Source: Tenacibaculum aiptasiae (GTDB taxonomy: Bacteria > Bacteroidota > Bacteroidia > Flavobacteriales > Flavobacteriaceae). Taken from it: a DNA stretch of 64,000 nucleotides. Positions 30,261-38,356 of the stretch are shown one piece after another. The number at the start of each line of letters is the position of its first letter. Position 1 is the stretch's first letter. The DNA lies in assembly GCF_008806755.1 (NCBI RefSeq), contig NZ_WAAU01000013.1:1-64000 (forward strand). Direction: 5' to 3'. Under the pieces are notes generated by a model that worked only from the letters and a program-made list of their open reading frames with translations, searched no databases and was not told the DNA's origin. Made by a program: the position numbers and the translations under genes.

Positions 30261-30280
30261 TAGGCGAAAATCAAAAGATT

Positions 30281-30745
30281 ATGAATAGAATAGTAATAGT
30301 ATTAATTACGAGTTTAGCTTTCACAGCTTGTGTAAAAACAGAAAAAATGAATAATAGAAATGAAATAGCAAAACAGTATTATCAAATTTTAGATAATGGA
30401 ATAGCGGAAAATATGAATAATCTCCTAAGTGATACTTTGATTGATCATGATGGACATGGAGGAAATGCGGTTAAAGAGATTAAAGGATTGACTTTAGCTT
30501 TAAAAAATGGTTTTTCAAATTCTAAACATGAATTTGGGGTTATAGAATTAGTAGGTGATGATAAAGTTTTTGTTCGTTGGCGAATGACAGGAAAACATAC
30601 TGGAGAATTTTTTGGAGTTCCTGCTACTAACAAAGAAGTGAATTTTGTTGGGCATGATTTAATGAAAATTAAAAATGATAAAATTGTTGAGATATGGCAC
30701 GTTGAAAATCTTTTGGCTATGTTTGATCAAATGAAATCAGAGTAA
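30281..30745 (+). CDS. SnoaL-like (ester cyclase) lipoprotein
   Basis: 154 aa from the ATG at 30281. The N-terminus MNRIVIVLITSLAFTAC is a lipoprotein-type signal with Cys17. The remainder is a SnoaL/NTF2-like domain: IAKQYYQILDNGIAENMNNL, IDHDGH, MTGKHTGEFFGVPATNKEVN and DLMKIKNDKIVEIWHVEN. Such domains bind small molecules and some act as cyclases or isomerases; no specific reaction can be assigned. Divergent from, and probably controlled by, the HxlR regulator. An earlier ATG at 30176 would begin upstream of the promoter and was not chosen. Confidence 0.82.
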   Translation: MNRIVIVLITSLAFTACVKTEKMNNRNEIAKQYYQILDNGIAENMNNLLSDTLIDHDGHGGNAVKEIKGLTLALKNGFSNSKHEFGVIELVGDDKVFVRWRMTGKHTGEFFGVPATNKEVNFVGHDLMKIKNDKIVEIWHVENLLAMFDQMKSE

Positions 30746-30750
30746 TAATA

Positions 30751-30786
30751 AAAAACCTCTCTATGTGTTGTAATAGAGAGGTTTTT
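30751..30786. terminator. Terminator after the SnoaL-like gene
   Basis: A 14-bp stem (AAAAACCTCTCTAT / ATAGAGAGGTTTTT) with an 8-nt loop, 5 nt after the stop. It also lies 25 nt past the stop of the convergent leucine-rich-repeat gene and so may serve both. Confidence 0.85.
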
Positions 30787-30810
30787 ATTGTTAAAGCAAG
30801 GTAAGTTTTT

Positions 30811-32190
30811 TTACATAAATGAGTTAGCATCACTATCGAAACCTACAAATAAAATATCACCAAAAGCTTCTCTTAATTCCTTACGTTTTTCAATAGAAAA
30901 CTTATTAGGTATTACTCTTACTTCTCTCAGTTTTGGAAGAGAAAGTAGTTCTTTGGGTAAATCTTCTAAAGGATTTCCGCCTAGTTCAATGCTTTCAAGT
31001 GATGTTAGTTGTAGAAGTTCTTTAGGAACTGAATGGAATGAATTGTTAGAGATTACTAAAGTTTTTAAGTTTTTTAAGTTGGTAATAGATTTTGGGAGTT
31101 GTTCTAACTCATTCGAGTTTAAATTAAGCCAAGTAAGACTTTGTGGTAATTCTGAAAATTCTTCTATATTGTTGTTATGAGCGCTTAAAGAGTCTAATTT
31201 TGGGAGTTTTTCTAAAGGAGGGAGTTTTGTTAGTTGATTATACTCAATATTTAATCGTTTTAACTCTGCTAACTCAGCTAATTCGTTTGGTAAATGACTT
31301 AAATGATTGTTTGATATGTCAAATACGTTTAGGTTTTGTAGTTTGGTAATGTTTTGACTTATACTTTTTAATTTATTATGTGATAGGTCTAAATCTTTTA
31401 GTTTGGATAAAGAGAATAATGTATCAGGAAGGTCTTTTAGGTATTCGTTTTTTGCTTTAATTTCCTCTGCATTTTGAAAGAGTCCAATTTCTTCTGGTAT
31501 AACTCCTTCTTTAGAACCATTGCTTCTAATCCATTTTGTTGAAATGTTATGTTTTTCACCAAAAAAAGCATAATACCCTTTTTCTAGAGCTTCAGGTATT
31601 GTTTTTTTGTATTCTTCACGGAGAGATAATTTGTAAACAACAGGCTCTTTAGAATTAAATATCATGTCGTATTCTGAGTCATGCCATAAAGCACTAGATA
31701 TTAAATAAGTGTCATGTTTTTTAAGTTGTTTAAATTCTTTGGTTTTTATAGAATGAATGGCTGCCGTTTCAACAAGTCCTAAAAACAATTCTTTAAAAAG
31801 ATCTAATTCAATCTCCATTTCATTGTACCATTTGTCAATACCTCCAAATATTTGGTTTATTATATCTGTTAAATCAATTTCCCAATCTAGCCAATCATCA
31901 TCGCCCCATTCTTGGTATTCGCTTTCAGAACCAAAATAAAGAGTTACTCCGTTGTTGTAATAATCATCCCAATTTATGGCAATGGTACCTATGTTTTCTT
32001 CGAAAAGAATTTTTTTATATGCTGATTGCAAGCGTTGTTCAATTTTTATTAGATCGGTTTTCCAATCCCAGTTTTCAAGTCGCTCAATAATTTCTGGATG
32101 GTCTTCTTTTATCCATAAATTTTTAGTTTTTTTTAAATAAATTAAGGCTTCGTGTATATAGCTGCTAATATTTTCTTTGTAATTACTCAT
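30811..32190 (-). CDS. Leucine-rich-repeat protein, no signal peptide
   Basis: 459 aa. Residues about 265-440 carry seven to eight LRR units with the LxxLxLxxNxLxxLP pattern (LKDLDLSHNKLKSIS, LNVFDISNNHLSHLPNEL, LKRLNIEYNQLTKLP, LTWLNLNSNELEQLPKSI, LKTLVISNNSFHSVPKEL). The N-terminal half is acidic and unrecognised (EWGDDDWLDWEIDLTDIINQ). No signal peptide is visible, so it is probably cytoplasmic. LRRs mediate protein binding; the partner is unknown. It sits alone in an accessory stretch with other orphan genes. Confidence 0.8.
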   Translation of the reverse strand: MSNYKENISSYIHEALIYLKKTKNLWIKEDHPEIIERLENWDWKTDLIKIEQRLQSAYKKILFEENIGTIAINWDDYYNNGVTLYFGSESEYQEWGDDDWLDWEIDLTDIINQIFGGIDKWYNEMEIELDLFKELFLGLVETAAIHSIKTKEFKQLKKHDTYLISSALWHDSEYDMIFNSKEPVVYKLSLREEYKKTIPEALEKGYYAFFGEKHNISTKWIRSNGSKEGVIPEEIGLFQNAEEIKAKNEYLKDLPDTLFSLSKLKDLDLSHNKLKSISQNITKLQNLNVFDISNNHLSHLPNELAELAELKRLNIEYNQLTKLPPLEKLPKLDSLSAHNNNIEEFSELPQSLTWLNLNSNELEQLPKSITNLKNLKTLVISNNSFHSVPKELLQLTSLESIELGGNPLEDLPKELLSLPKLREVRVIPNKFSIEKRKELREAFGDILFVGFDSDANSFM

Positions 32191-32587
32191 TTTCTGTTTT
32201 CATATTTAAAAATTCTAACACTCGTAATGCTTTTCAGTTCTATATTTGTTAAGACTCTGTCCTGAAATATTGAATGGAGTTAATGGAAGAATAAGGATTT
32301 TAGATTCTTTTTTTAAGCTTTTCTTAGGATGTAGCTAATATACTTAAAAGTAAATTTATTTTTAAAGTGTGTTAGTGTCAAATATCCATTAAAAAATGTA
32401 TTTAGTTGTGTTTTTTTGTATGATAATTAGGATATAGTTTTTATTATATTCGGCCCCCTGAATAAAATAAACTATAGAAGTTTTTGGTATCTATTTTACT
32501 TTTTAAGAGTAAAAAAATCAAAGTATTAAAACTTTATCGAAACATTTTATGGATAGATATGGATTCCCCTTAAGTAATTGATGTTTC
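32191..32587. other. 397-bp intergenic region
   Basis: Lies between two leftward genes. No ORF or strong terminator that I can support; AT-rich with one short C-run (GGCCCCCTG near 32453). The promoter of the LRR gene should be here but no good consensus is seen. Confidence 0.45.
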
Positions 32588-33043
32588 TTAGAGTTGTTCT
32601 ATTATCATAAACTTTCTGAAAACATCAGTAAACTGTTCTCCAGCATATTTGGCTAATTCAGGACTTTTAAAACAAAGATGAGAACCTACGTCTGAAAATG
32701 TAACCCAACGACCATGGTCATCATAGCGAAATCCAGAAGAGCTCATTTTAAACCAAGGATAGTATTTGTGTTCATCAGGATTACTCCAATCAGGAACCCA
32801 TTCTTCATTTAAAGATTTGCATAATAATTCAATGATGTACTGATACTTTAAATGTTTTGGGGTGTTTTCAAACATTTTGTCAAGTCTTTCTTGTGTAATG
32901 TTATTATCATCCAAAACATCCTGAATAGTTTTGATGGCTTCCGTTATTTTTTTAGGTATAGCCTCAAGTTCAATTTCACCTGTTTCTTTGTCGAAATTTT
33001 TTACGATAAATCCTTTAGGGATTTCAATTTTTAATGTTTCCAT
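32588..33043 (-). CDS. Hypothetical protein, phage-type
   Basis: 151 aa, acidic. KGFIVKNFDKETGEIELEAI and ITEAIKTIQDVLDDNNITQE start it. The C-terminal part has KYYPWFKMSSSGFRYDDHGR and SHLCFKSPELAKYAGEQFTD, which resemble small hypothetical proteins recalled from Bacteroidota phages and prophages. No signal peptide or membrane segment. No phage structural or integrase gene is adjacent, so this may be a lone relic. Function unknown. Confidence 0.65.
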   Translation of the reverse strand: METLKIEIPKGFIVKNFDKETGEIELEAIPKKITEAIKTIQDVLDDNNITQERLDKMFENTPKHLKYQYIIELLCKSLNEEWVPDWSNPDEHKYYPWFKMSSSGFRYDDHGRWVTFSDVGSHLCFKSPELAKYAGEQFTDVFRKFMIIEQL

Positions 33044-33418
33044 AATTTTTGTTTTTAATTAATAATTACTCCTTAGGGAGTTTTTTATGTTCTATTAATT
33101 ATAATAAAATTGATGTTATGAAGAATTTTAAAAAAAGAAAGCTCTTTGAGTTAGTAGTTAATTGTAGTATTAAGAAGAAGTATGAAAGACAGATTATTAA
33201 CTAAAGATTGGTTTTGAAAAAGCTTTTGTTGCTTTTTTAATTAATAATACTAACTGCACATGGGAAATTGAGGGAAATCATTATTAGTGCAGTTAGTTGT
33301 TGTCTAAGATTGTTTGTTTAATTATTTCTGTAAATGTATAGCAAGTAGAATGTTGTTTTTGTAACAAATGTTACAAATTAAAAGAAAATATTAGTTTAAG
33401 ATGTTGTTAGTTTTAAAA
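33044..33418. other. 375-bp intergenic region with an inverted repeat
   Basis: No gene is seen. The only structure is the 10-bp inverted repeat at 33250-33296, listed separately. Confidence 0.45.
33250..33296. repeat. 10-bp perfect inverted repeat with 27-nt spacer
   Basis: CTAACTGCAC (33250-33259) and GTGCAGTTAG (33287-33296). No T-tract follows on either side, so a terminator is unlikely. It could be a stem-loop RNA or a protein-binding site. Confidence 0.4.
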
Positions 33419-34321
33419 TTAAATTATAATTGTTTTATTGTAGTCGTCCCATTTTTGTAAGAGAAAAGATTCAATACTTGTGATTTCACTTTTTGTTAAT
33501 AGTTTTTCAAAATGTTGTACATAAGAAATGATGTATTTTTTATAATATTCAAATGAGCCATCTTTTAATCTAAAATGAAAAGACTTCCATTCTTGAAATT
33601 CGTTTAAAATACTTTCTAGAAAAATATCTCTACTTCTTTTGTTGTTAAGTGATTTTTCAAGGCCATTTTCTATAAAACGATCAAACTGTTCTTTACCGGC
33701 TTGTCCACAGCAGCTAATGTTTCTTGCAATTGCTAGTTTATGGGTCTCAACACACCAACCGTATTTTTTTAAGATAGCTTCGATATCCCATATTTGTTCA
33801 ATTTCATGTTCTAAATCATTGGTTCTTAAAAATTGAATATAATACGGAATCCATTTTTTATTTTGGTGAACTAATGAAAGTATGGCATGAGTTCCAGCTG
33901 GAGGTCCTTGGTCATATTCGTTTCTTATTATTAATCGATTGCCATCTTCACCATTATCGGTGGTTTTGCAATATTCTATAATTAGTGAGGTTAAACTTTC
34001 GTGTTTAGCAGCTAATTCAAAAAAAGATGGTTCTTCTAATGTGATAGAAGTGTTAGTATTATCGATAAATTTTATCTCAAATTTTATGCTATCTAATCTA
34101 TTGCAGTTGTGAGGAGTTATGTTAGTTTGTTCGTCGGGATATAATAGTTTTATTTCTTTAATAGAAGTAATTATGGTTTCAAGTATTTGCTTTAAATCTG
34201 TTTCGTTTAAATGATTATCTGAAAGATCTTTAGTTAAAATTTTTTCATGTAGAACTTCTTTTTCTTCATAGTTATCACCGATTAAACCAAAAGCATTTAT
34301 AAAAATATTTATCTCGTTCAT
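33419..34321 (-). CDS. Hypothetical protein
   Basis: 300 aa from the ATG at 34321 (MNEINIFINAFGLIGDNYEE). The frame is open further upstream, but that extension overlaps the terminator and coding part of the small peptide gene and looks non-coding. No family recognised. Notable stretches: GDEDGNRLIIRNEYDQGPPA-like (DNGEDGNRLIIRNEYDQGPP), NISCCGQAGKEQFDRFIENG and FLESILNEFQEWKSFHFRLK. No signal peptide or membrane helix. It lies downstream of a double-glycine peptide gene on the same strand, beyond that gene's terminator; a link, such as immunity, would be a guess. Confidence 0.6.
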   Translation of the reverse strand: MNEINIFINAFGLIGDNYEEKEVLHEKILTKDLSDNHLNETDLKQILETIITSIKEIKLLYPDEQTNITPHNCNRLDSIKFEIKFIDNTNTSITLEEPSFFELAAKHESLTSLIIEYCKTTDNGEDGNRLIIRNEYDQGPPAGTHAILSLVHQNKKWIPYYIQFLRTNDLEHEIEQIWDIEAILKKYGWCVETHKLAIARNISCCGQAGKEQFDRFIENGLEKSLNNKRSRDIFLESILNEFQEWKSFHFRLKDGSFEYYKKYIISYVQHFEKLLTKSEITSIESFLLQKWDDYNKTIII

Positions 34322-34395
34322 AGATGTAATGGAAGTTAGTATGTAGCGAATATACTTAAAAGAGAATGATGTTTTGTGGTTGGGAAGAATTAAAA

Positions 34396-34415
34396 AGCTC
34401 TCTGAAAAGAGAGCT
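34396..34415 (-). terminator. Terminator of the double-glycine peptide gene
   Basis: An 8-bp stem AGCTCTCT/AGAGAGCT with a 4-nt loop, followed leftward by TTTTT, ending 35 nt past the peptide stop. It separates that gene from the next. Confidence 0.75.
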
Positions 34416-34430
34416 AGTTTAGTAAATATT

Positions 34431-34643
34431 TTATCTTTCGTTGAAAGAAAAATTAGTTGGGCTACCATGTCCATGATGTAAACACCAGAAAGTACCACCT
34501 TGAACTACTGAGTTCATTGATTCTGCAGTAGCTTCAAATACAGTTCCATCTCCACAAGTAACTGAACCATATCCTCCTCCTTTAATTGATTGTAGTTCTT
34601 CTTTGTTTAAAGTTGTACCTAAGTTTGAAATGTTGTTTATCAT
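34431..34643 (-). CDS. Double-glycine-leader peptide (bacteriocin-like precursor)
   Basis: 70 aa from the ATG at 34643. The leader MINNISNLGTTLNKEELQSI ends in KGGG, the GG-type leader processed by peptidase-containing ABC transporters (bacteriocin and ComC families). The core (about 46 residues, YGSVTCGDGTVFEATAESMN, then FWCLHHGHGSP) has two Cys (CGDG, FWCLHHGHG) and two His. It could be a small exported antimicrobial or signalling peptide with a disulfide. No C39-peptidase transporter is in the window; the secretion genes would have to be elsewhere. The ATG eight codons earlier gives a longer leader and is less typical. Confidence 0.75.
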   Translation of the reverse strand: MINNISNLGTTLNKEELQSIKGGGYGSVTCGDGTVFEATAESMNSVVQGGTFWCLHHGHGSPTNFSFNER

Positions 34644-34667
34644 AATATAAAAATTTAAGTTTCTCAA

Positions 34668-35110
34668 ATAAAGGTAATTAAGACGTGTGATTTAAGGTAA
34701 CTTCATAAACGTAAGTAAGAAATGTATATGCGATTGATTGTGAGTAAGAAATCAATTTGTATAGTTTTCTTAGGAGAGAAGCAATTTTTTTTGAAATAAA
34801 AAAGAAAAGAAGCTGTCCCCCCGGATACTTCTTTTCTAAATTAACTAATCAATCAAACTATTAAAAAAACTTTTAGTTTATACTTCAAAGATAGTAGGAG
34901 ATGGTAGTTGTTTTATTGAAAATTAGATGAATAGAGTGAAAGTGTAGTTGAGGTGTGGTAATGTGTAATTAAAAGAAAAAAAGATGTTAGTTTACTTAGT
35001 TGAATGGTGTTGTAAATGTATTTGTTATGATTTTTTATGTATAAAAATATCTCCAAATTTAGTTGGATAAGATAAAAAATAGAGGATGTAAGAAAAGAGA
35101 GGGGATAGGG
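34668..35110. other. 443-bp intergenic region containing an orphan promoter-terminator unit
   Basis: No protein gene is seen. The central part (34797-34893) looks like a small transcription unit described separately. The rest is AT-rich and featureless. Confidence 0.5.
34797..34880 (-). ncRNA. Candidate small RNA with own promoter and terminator
   Basis: Leftward TATCTTTG (34886-34893) is a perfect TAnnTTTG -7 element. A predicted start near 34880 gives an RNA of about 80 nt with no ORF. It ends in a terminator with a 10-bp stem (AGAAAAGAAG / CTTCTTTTCT, 34803-34812 and 34828-34837), a loop with six consecutive G on the RNA strand, and a T-run on the leftward side. It may belong to a known flavobacterial RNA family; I cannot name it. 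The -33 element is weak. Confidence 0.4.
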
Positions 35111-35635
35111 TTATTTTCTAATTAGAAAAACTTTATGAGTGTCAGCCAGTTTAGAGAAAGAGTTGATAGATTTAAAATACCCCAATCGATTATGTCCTTC
35201 AATTAAATGATGATTTTTTTTAGTTTTTATATTGGTGTTGTCTAATTCGGGGAAATCTATAGGTTTTATAATTATTGGAGGTGTAGCCCAGGTTTTATTA
35301 TTTTTCCAATGATTAAGATCTCTAGGGTTTAAATATGAAAAACTCTCAAAACTTTTGTGTTTTGATTTCATATCTACGTAAGAACTGAATTTGTTAAGTA
35401 TGGTAAGTTTGTTGATTTGGTTTGTTGTGAGTTCAACTAGACTAAACTTTACCTCATAAAAATTAATCGATGAATAATTTTTAATAGTAAAAGATTGATT
35501 AAAATGAGGGTACATCCATTGTTCTAGTACTTCGTCAGGAATATGATTAAAAGCATTGTTTTTTCTAATTCTGATAAGATAGTCTTGAAAAGACTCATTG
35601 GTTAAGCGTTTTAGTTCTAAAAAGGAATTTGACAT
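35111..35635 (-). CDS. Hypothetical protein with ParB-like motif
   Basis: 174 aa. Near the C-terminus, KKNHHLIEGHNRLGYFKSIN resembles the (V/I)EGHRRL segment of ParB/Srx-type domains, preceded by TPPIIIKPIDFPELDN. The N-terminal half is charged (LKRLTNESFQDYLIRIRKNN). No signal peptide or membrane segment. It could be a DNA-binding or nucleotide-binding protein; the similarity rests on one short motif. Orphan in the accessory stretch. Confidence 0.6.
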   Translation of the reverse strand: MSNSFLELKRLTNESFQDYLIRIRKNNAFNHIPDEVLEQWMYPHFNQSFTIKNYSSINFYEVKFSLVELTTNQINKLTILNKFSSYVDMKSKHKSFESFSYLNPRDLNHWKNNKTWATPPIIIKPIDFPELDNTNIKTKKNHHLIEGHNRLGYFKSINSFSKLADTHKVFLIRK

Positions 35636-35765
35636 CTCATTCTAATTTAAAAATTTGGGGTAAAATTAGTTTTAGGAATTGACCAAATTGAAAAAATTAG
35701 ATAAGATGATTGAATCTATAGGTGAATAGAAGGTTTTGTTTATTTGAATAGATGTCAGATTAGGG

Positions 35766-36677
35766 TTAGAAAATTGATAATTCTGATTTTGTGGTGAATT
35801 CTTCAAGAAACTTCATTCCTTTGTAGGAGTTTCCTTTAGCGTTTAATTTAGGGCTCCAAACAGCAATACTGTATTTTCCTGGGTGGATTGCTAAAATTCC
35901 ACCGCCAACACCACTTTTACCAGGTAATCCCACTTTAAAAGAAAACTCACCAGACTCATCATAAAATCCACAAGTTTGCATTAAAGCATTGATTCTTTTT
36001 GATTGACTCTTGGTTAAAACTTGAGAGTTCGTTGTTGTCTTTCCTTCGTTTGCTAAGAATAAAAATACTTCGGAAAGTTCTTTACAGTTCATTTCTAAAG
36101 AGCAAAGATCGAAATAGAAATCAAGAACATCATCAGGATTGTTTTTTATATTTCCAAAAGATTTAATAAAGTTGCATAAGGCAATGTTTCTAAACCCAAC
36201 TTCTTTCTCAGAAGTAGCAATTTTACTAGAATAGTTTAATTTGGGATTGTTGCTTATGTTTCTTACAAAATCTAAAAAGTCATTTTTAGGGTTGTCTAAT
36301 ATGCTTATAAGAATGTCTGAAATAACAATAGCACCAGCATTTATAAATGGATTTCGCGGAATTCCATTGTCAGTTTCAAGTTGAATTAAAGAATTAAAGG
36401 CGTTACCAGAGGGTTCAACGCCAAGTCGGTTCCAAATATCTTCTCCAAGAGTTCGGTAAGCTAAACTTAAAGATAAAACTTTGGAAATACTTTGAATAGA
36501 AAACTTTTCAGAGTAATCTCCAATACCGAAGCTCAAATTGTCCAATGTAGATATATGAATCCCAAACTTTTTTGAGTCTACTTTTGCTAATTGAGGTATG
36601 TAGGTGGCTAATTCACCTTTGTTCTCAATGTTACTAGTTTTTTTGAATACTTCTTTTATTACTTCTGTAAAATCCAT
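35766..36677 (-). CDS. glsA: Glutaminase
   Basis: 303 aa, standard for the beta-lactamase-like GlsA family. Catalytic SxxK is in FSIQSISKVLSLSLAYRTLG. NPFINAGAIVISDIL, TFKVGLPGKSGVGGGILAIH-like (FSFKVGLPGKSGVGGG) and ATSEKEVGFRNIAL complete the active site. It hydrolyses glutamine to glutamate plus ammonia in the cytoplasm; in some bacteria it supports acid resistance. Single leftward gene, 75 bp downstream of hemJ. Confidence 0.95.
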   Translation of the reverse strand: MDFTEVIKEVFKKTSNIENKGELATYIPQLAKVDSKKFGIHISTLDNLSFGIGDYSEKFSIQSISKVLSLSLAYRTLGEDIWNRLGVEPSGNAFNSLIQLETDNGIPRNPFINAGAIVISDILISILDNPKNDFLDFVRNISNNPKLNYSSKIATSEKEVGFRNIALCNFIKSFGNIKNNPDDVLDFYFDLCSLEMNCKELSEVFLFLANEGKTTTNSQVLTKSQSKRINALMQTCGFYDESGEFSFKVGLPGKSGVGGGILAIHPGKYSIAVWSPKLNAKGNSYKGMKFLEEFTTKSELSIF

Positions 36678-36752
36678 TAATGAAGATAATTGAAAGGGTA
36701 GTTGAGTTTTAAGAGTTGGAGTTGAAACTTAACTCTTAGTTATTTTAACTGT

Positions 36753-37334
36753 TTAATTTTTGTCTTCGTCAATAAGTTCTTGTTCGTATTTGTCCCAAGA
36801 TTTTTTAGCTCTAATTTTTTTGTATAAACGAATTCCCATCATTAGTAAAACGCCAAAAAGAATAATACCTACAACTCCCCATATCCAATTAATAGTATCT
36901 TTTAAAACAACTAAAAAAACAACAGCAAATAAAATTATGGTTGGAGCTTCATTGAAAATACGAAGCTTGGTAGAAGTATAACGTATTTTATCATTTTGTA
37001 ATTCACTATATATTTTATGACAAAAGCCATGGTAAAAATATAAGGCTAAAACAAAAGAAAGTTTAACGTGCATCCATGGCATTTCTAAATAATAAGGATT
37101 TTTCCAAAGCATCCAAAAAGCAAAAAAACTAGCTAAAAATAAGGACGGCCAAGTAATTATATACCATAAGCGCTTAGACATTAATTTGTATTGAGTTTGT
37201 AAGATAGATTTGGCAGGTTCGTCTTTTTTTTCAGCTTCTACATGGTAAATAAATAAACGGCCAATATAGAATAATCCTGCAAACCAAGTTACTACAAAAA
37301 TAATGTGTAAAGCTTTTACATAAAAAAAATCCAT
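36753..37334 (-). CDS. hemJ: Protoporphyrinogen IX oxidase, HemJ type
   Basis: 193 aa with four to five membrane helices. MDFFYVKALHIIFVVTWFAG, LFYIGRLFIYHVEA and MPWMHVKLSFVLALYFYHGF (conserved His and Trp/Arg positions) match HemJ/CopD-like family PF03653. It oxidises protoporphyrinogen IX to protoporphyrin IX in the cytoplasmic membrane, the step before ferrochelatase. It lies 2 bp downstream of hemH, which supports the assignment strongly. Confidence 0.9.
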   Translation of the reverse strand: MDFFYVKALHIIFVVTWFAGLFYIGRLFIYHVEAEKKDEPAKSILQTQYKLMSKRLWYIITWPSLFLASFFAFWMLWKNPYYLEMPWMHVKLSFVLALYFYHGFCHKIYSELQNDKIRYTSTKLRIFNEAPTIILFAVVFLVVLKDTINWIWGVVGIILFGVLLMMGIRLYKKIRAKKSWDKYEQELIDEDKN

Positions 37335-37336
37335 AA

Positions 37337-38356
37337 TTAGTTTTTGTTAAAATCGTTAATCCATCCAGCTAAAACATTAACCCATTCGTCATTATCATTA
37401 ATACAAGGAACAGTATAGAATTCTTCACCGCCAGCTTCTAAAAACTCTTCTTTACCTTCCATGGCAATTTCTTCTAGAGTTTCTAAACAATCAGAAACAA
37501 AGGCAGGAGTAACAATTGCAAGTTTTTTAATACCGTCTTTTTCGGCTTTATTCACAATAGTTCTATCAGTATATGGTTGTAGCCAAGGGTCTACTCCTAA
37601 ACGTGATTGGAATGAGGTTGAAACTTTGTTTTCATCTAAATCTAATTCTGATATTACGTTCTTAGTAGTTTGTAAGCACTGATGGCGGTAACAGAATTTA
37701 TGAGCTTTAGATGGAGTGTTGCAACAACTACCATCTATTTTACAATGACTTTTTGTGATGTCAGATTTGTATATATGACGCTCTGGAACTCCATGGTAAG
37801 AGAATAATATATGATCGTAATCTTTGTCAGATAAGTAATCTTTAATACTGTTTGATAAAGCTTTGATATATTCTGGTTTGTTATAAAAAGCAGGCACATC
37901 AGTAATCTTCATTTGAGGGAAAAACTCTTTGCGTAATTCCTCAGCTAACACAACGATTGTTTCAGTAGTTGCCATAGCAAATTGAGGGTAGAGTGGGACT
38001 AGCATAACTTCGGTAACACCTTTGTCGTGCAATTCTTGTAATCCAGTCTTTAAAGATGGGTTTCCATATCGCATAGCTAATGCTACAGGAAGTTCAGTTT
38101 TTGCTTGAACTTTGCTTTGTAGTCTTTCAGATAAAACAATTAGTGGTGAACCTTCTTTCCACCATATTTTTTTATAAGCAGCTGCTGATTTTTTTGGACG
38201 AGTATTTAAAATAATACCTTTTACGATAAAAGTGCGTAGCCATAATGGAACATCAATAACGCGTTCATCCATTAAAAATTCACCTAAATATTCTTTTACG
38301 TCCTTAGGGTCAGTACTTTTTGGTGAGCCTAAGTTTACAAGTAAAACTCCTTTCAT
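37337..38356 (-). CDS. hemH: Ferrochelatase
   Basis: 339 aa. GVLLVNLGSPKSTDPKDVKE, YLGEFLMDERVIDVPLWLR, LFSYHGVPERHI (catalytic His) and VVTPAFVSDCLETLEEIAME-type (LAIVTPAFVSDCLETLEEIA) identify it. It inserts Fe2+ into protoporphyrin IX to make haem. A Cys-rich insert (SHCKIDGSCC, then KFCYRHQC) follows the catalytic His. Similar clusters occur in some ferrochelatases as a possible iron-sulfur or metal site. Its start overlaps by 1 nt the stop of the upstream methylase gene. Operon with hemJ. Confidence 0.96.
   Translation of the reverse strand: MKGVLLVNLGSPKSTDPKDVKEYLGEFLMDERVIDVPLWLRTFIVKGIILNTRPKKSAAAYKKIWWKEGSPLIVLSERLQSKVQAKTELPVALAMRYGNPSLKTGLQELHDKGVTEVMLVPLYPQFAMATTETIVVLAEELRKEFFPQMKITDVPAFYNKPEYIKALSNSIKDYLSDKDYDHILFSYHGVPERHIYKSDITKSHCKIDGSCCNTPSKAHKFCYRHQCLQTTKNVISELDLDENKVSTSFQSRLGVDPWLQPYTDRTIVNKAEKDGIKKLAIVTPAFVSDCLETLEEIAMEGKEEFLEAGGEEFYTVPCINDNDEWVNVLAGWINDFNKN

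Noticed and set aside
30176..30280. N-terminal extension of the SnoaL-like lipoprotein
   Set aside because: It lies over the operator and promoter; the lipoprotein signal begins at 30281.
32588..33043. Evidence of an integrated prophage
   Set aside because: Only one phage-type protein is present, with no structural, replication or integrase genes near.
34322..34498. N-terminal extension of the 33419-34321 gene
   Set aside because: It would cover the peptide gene's terminator and 3' end and has no coding character.
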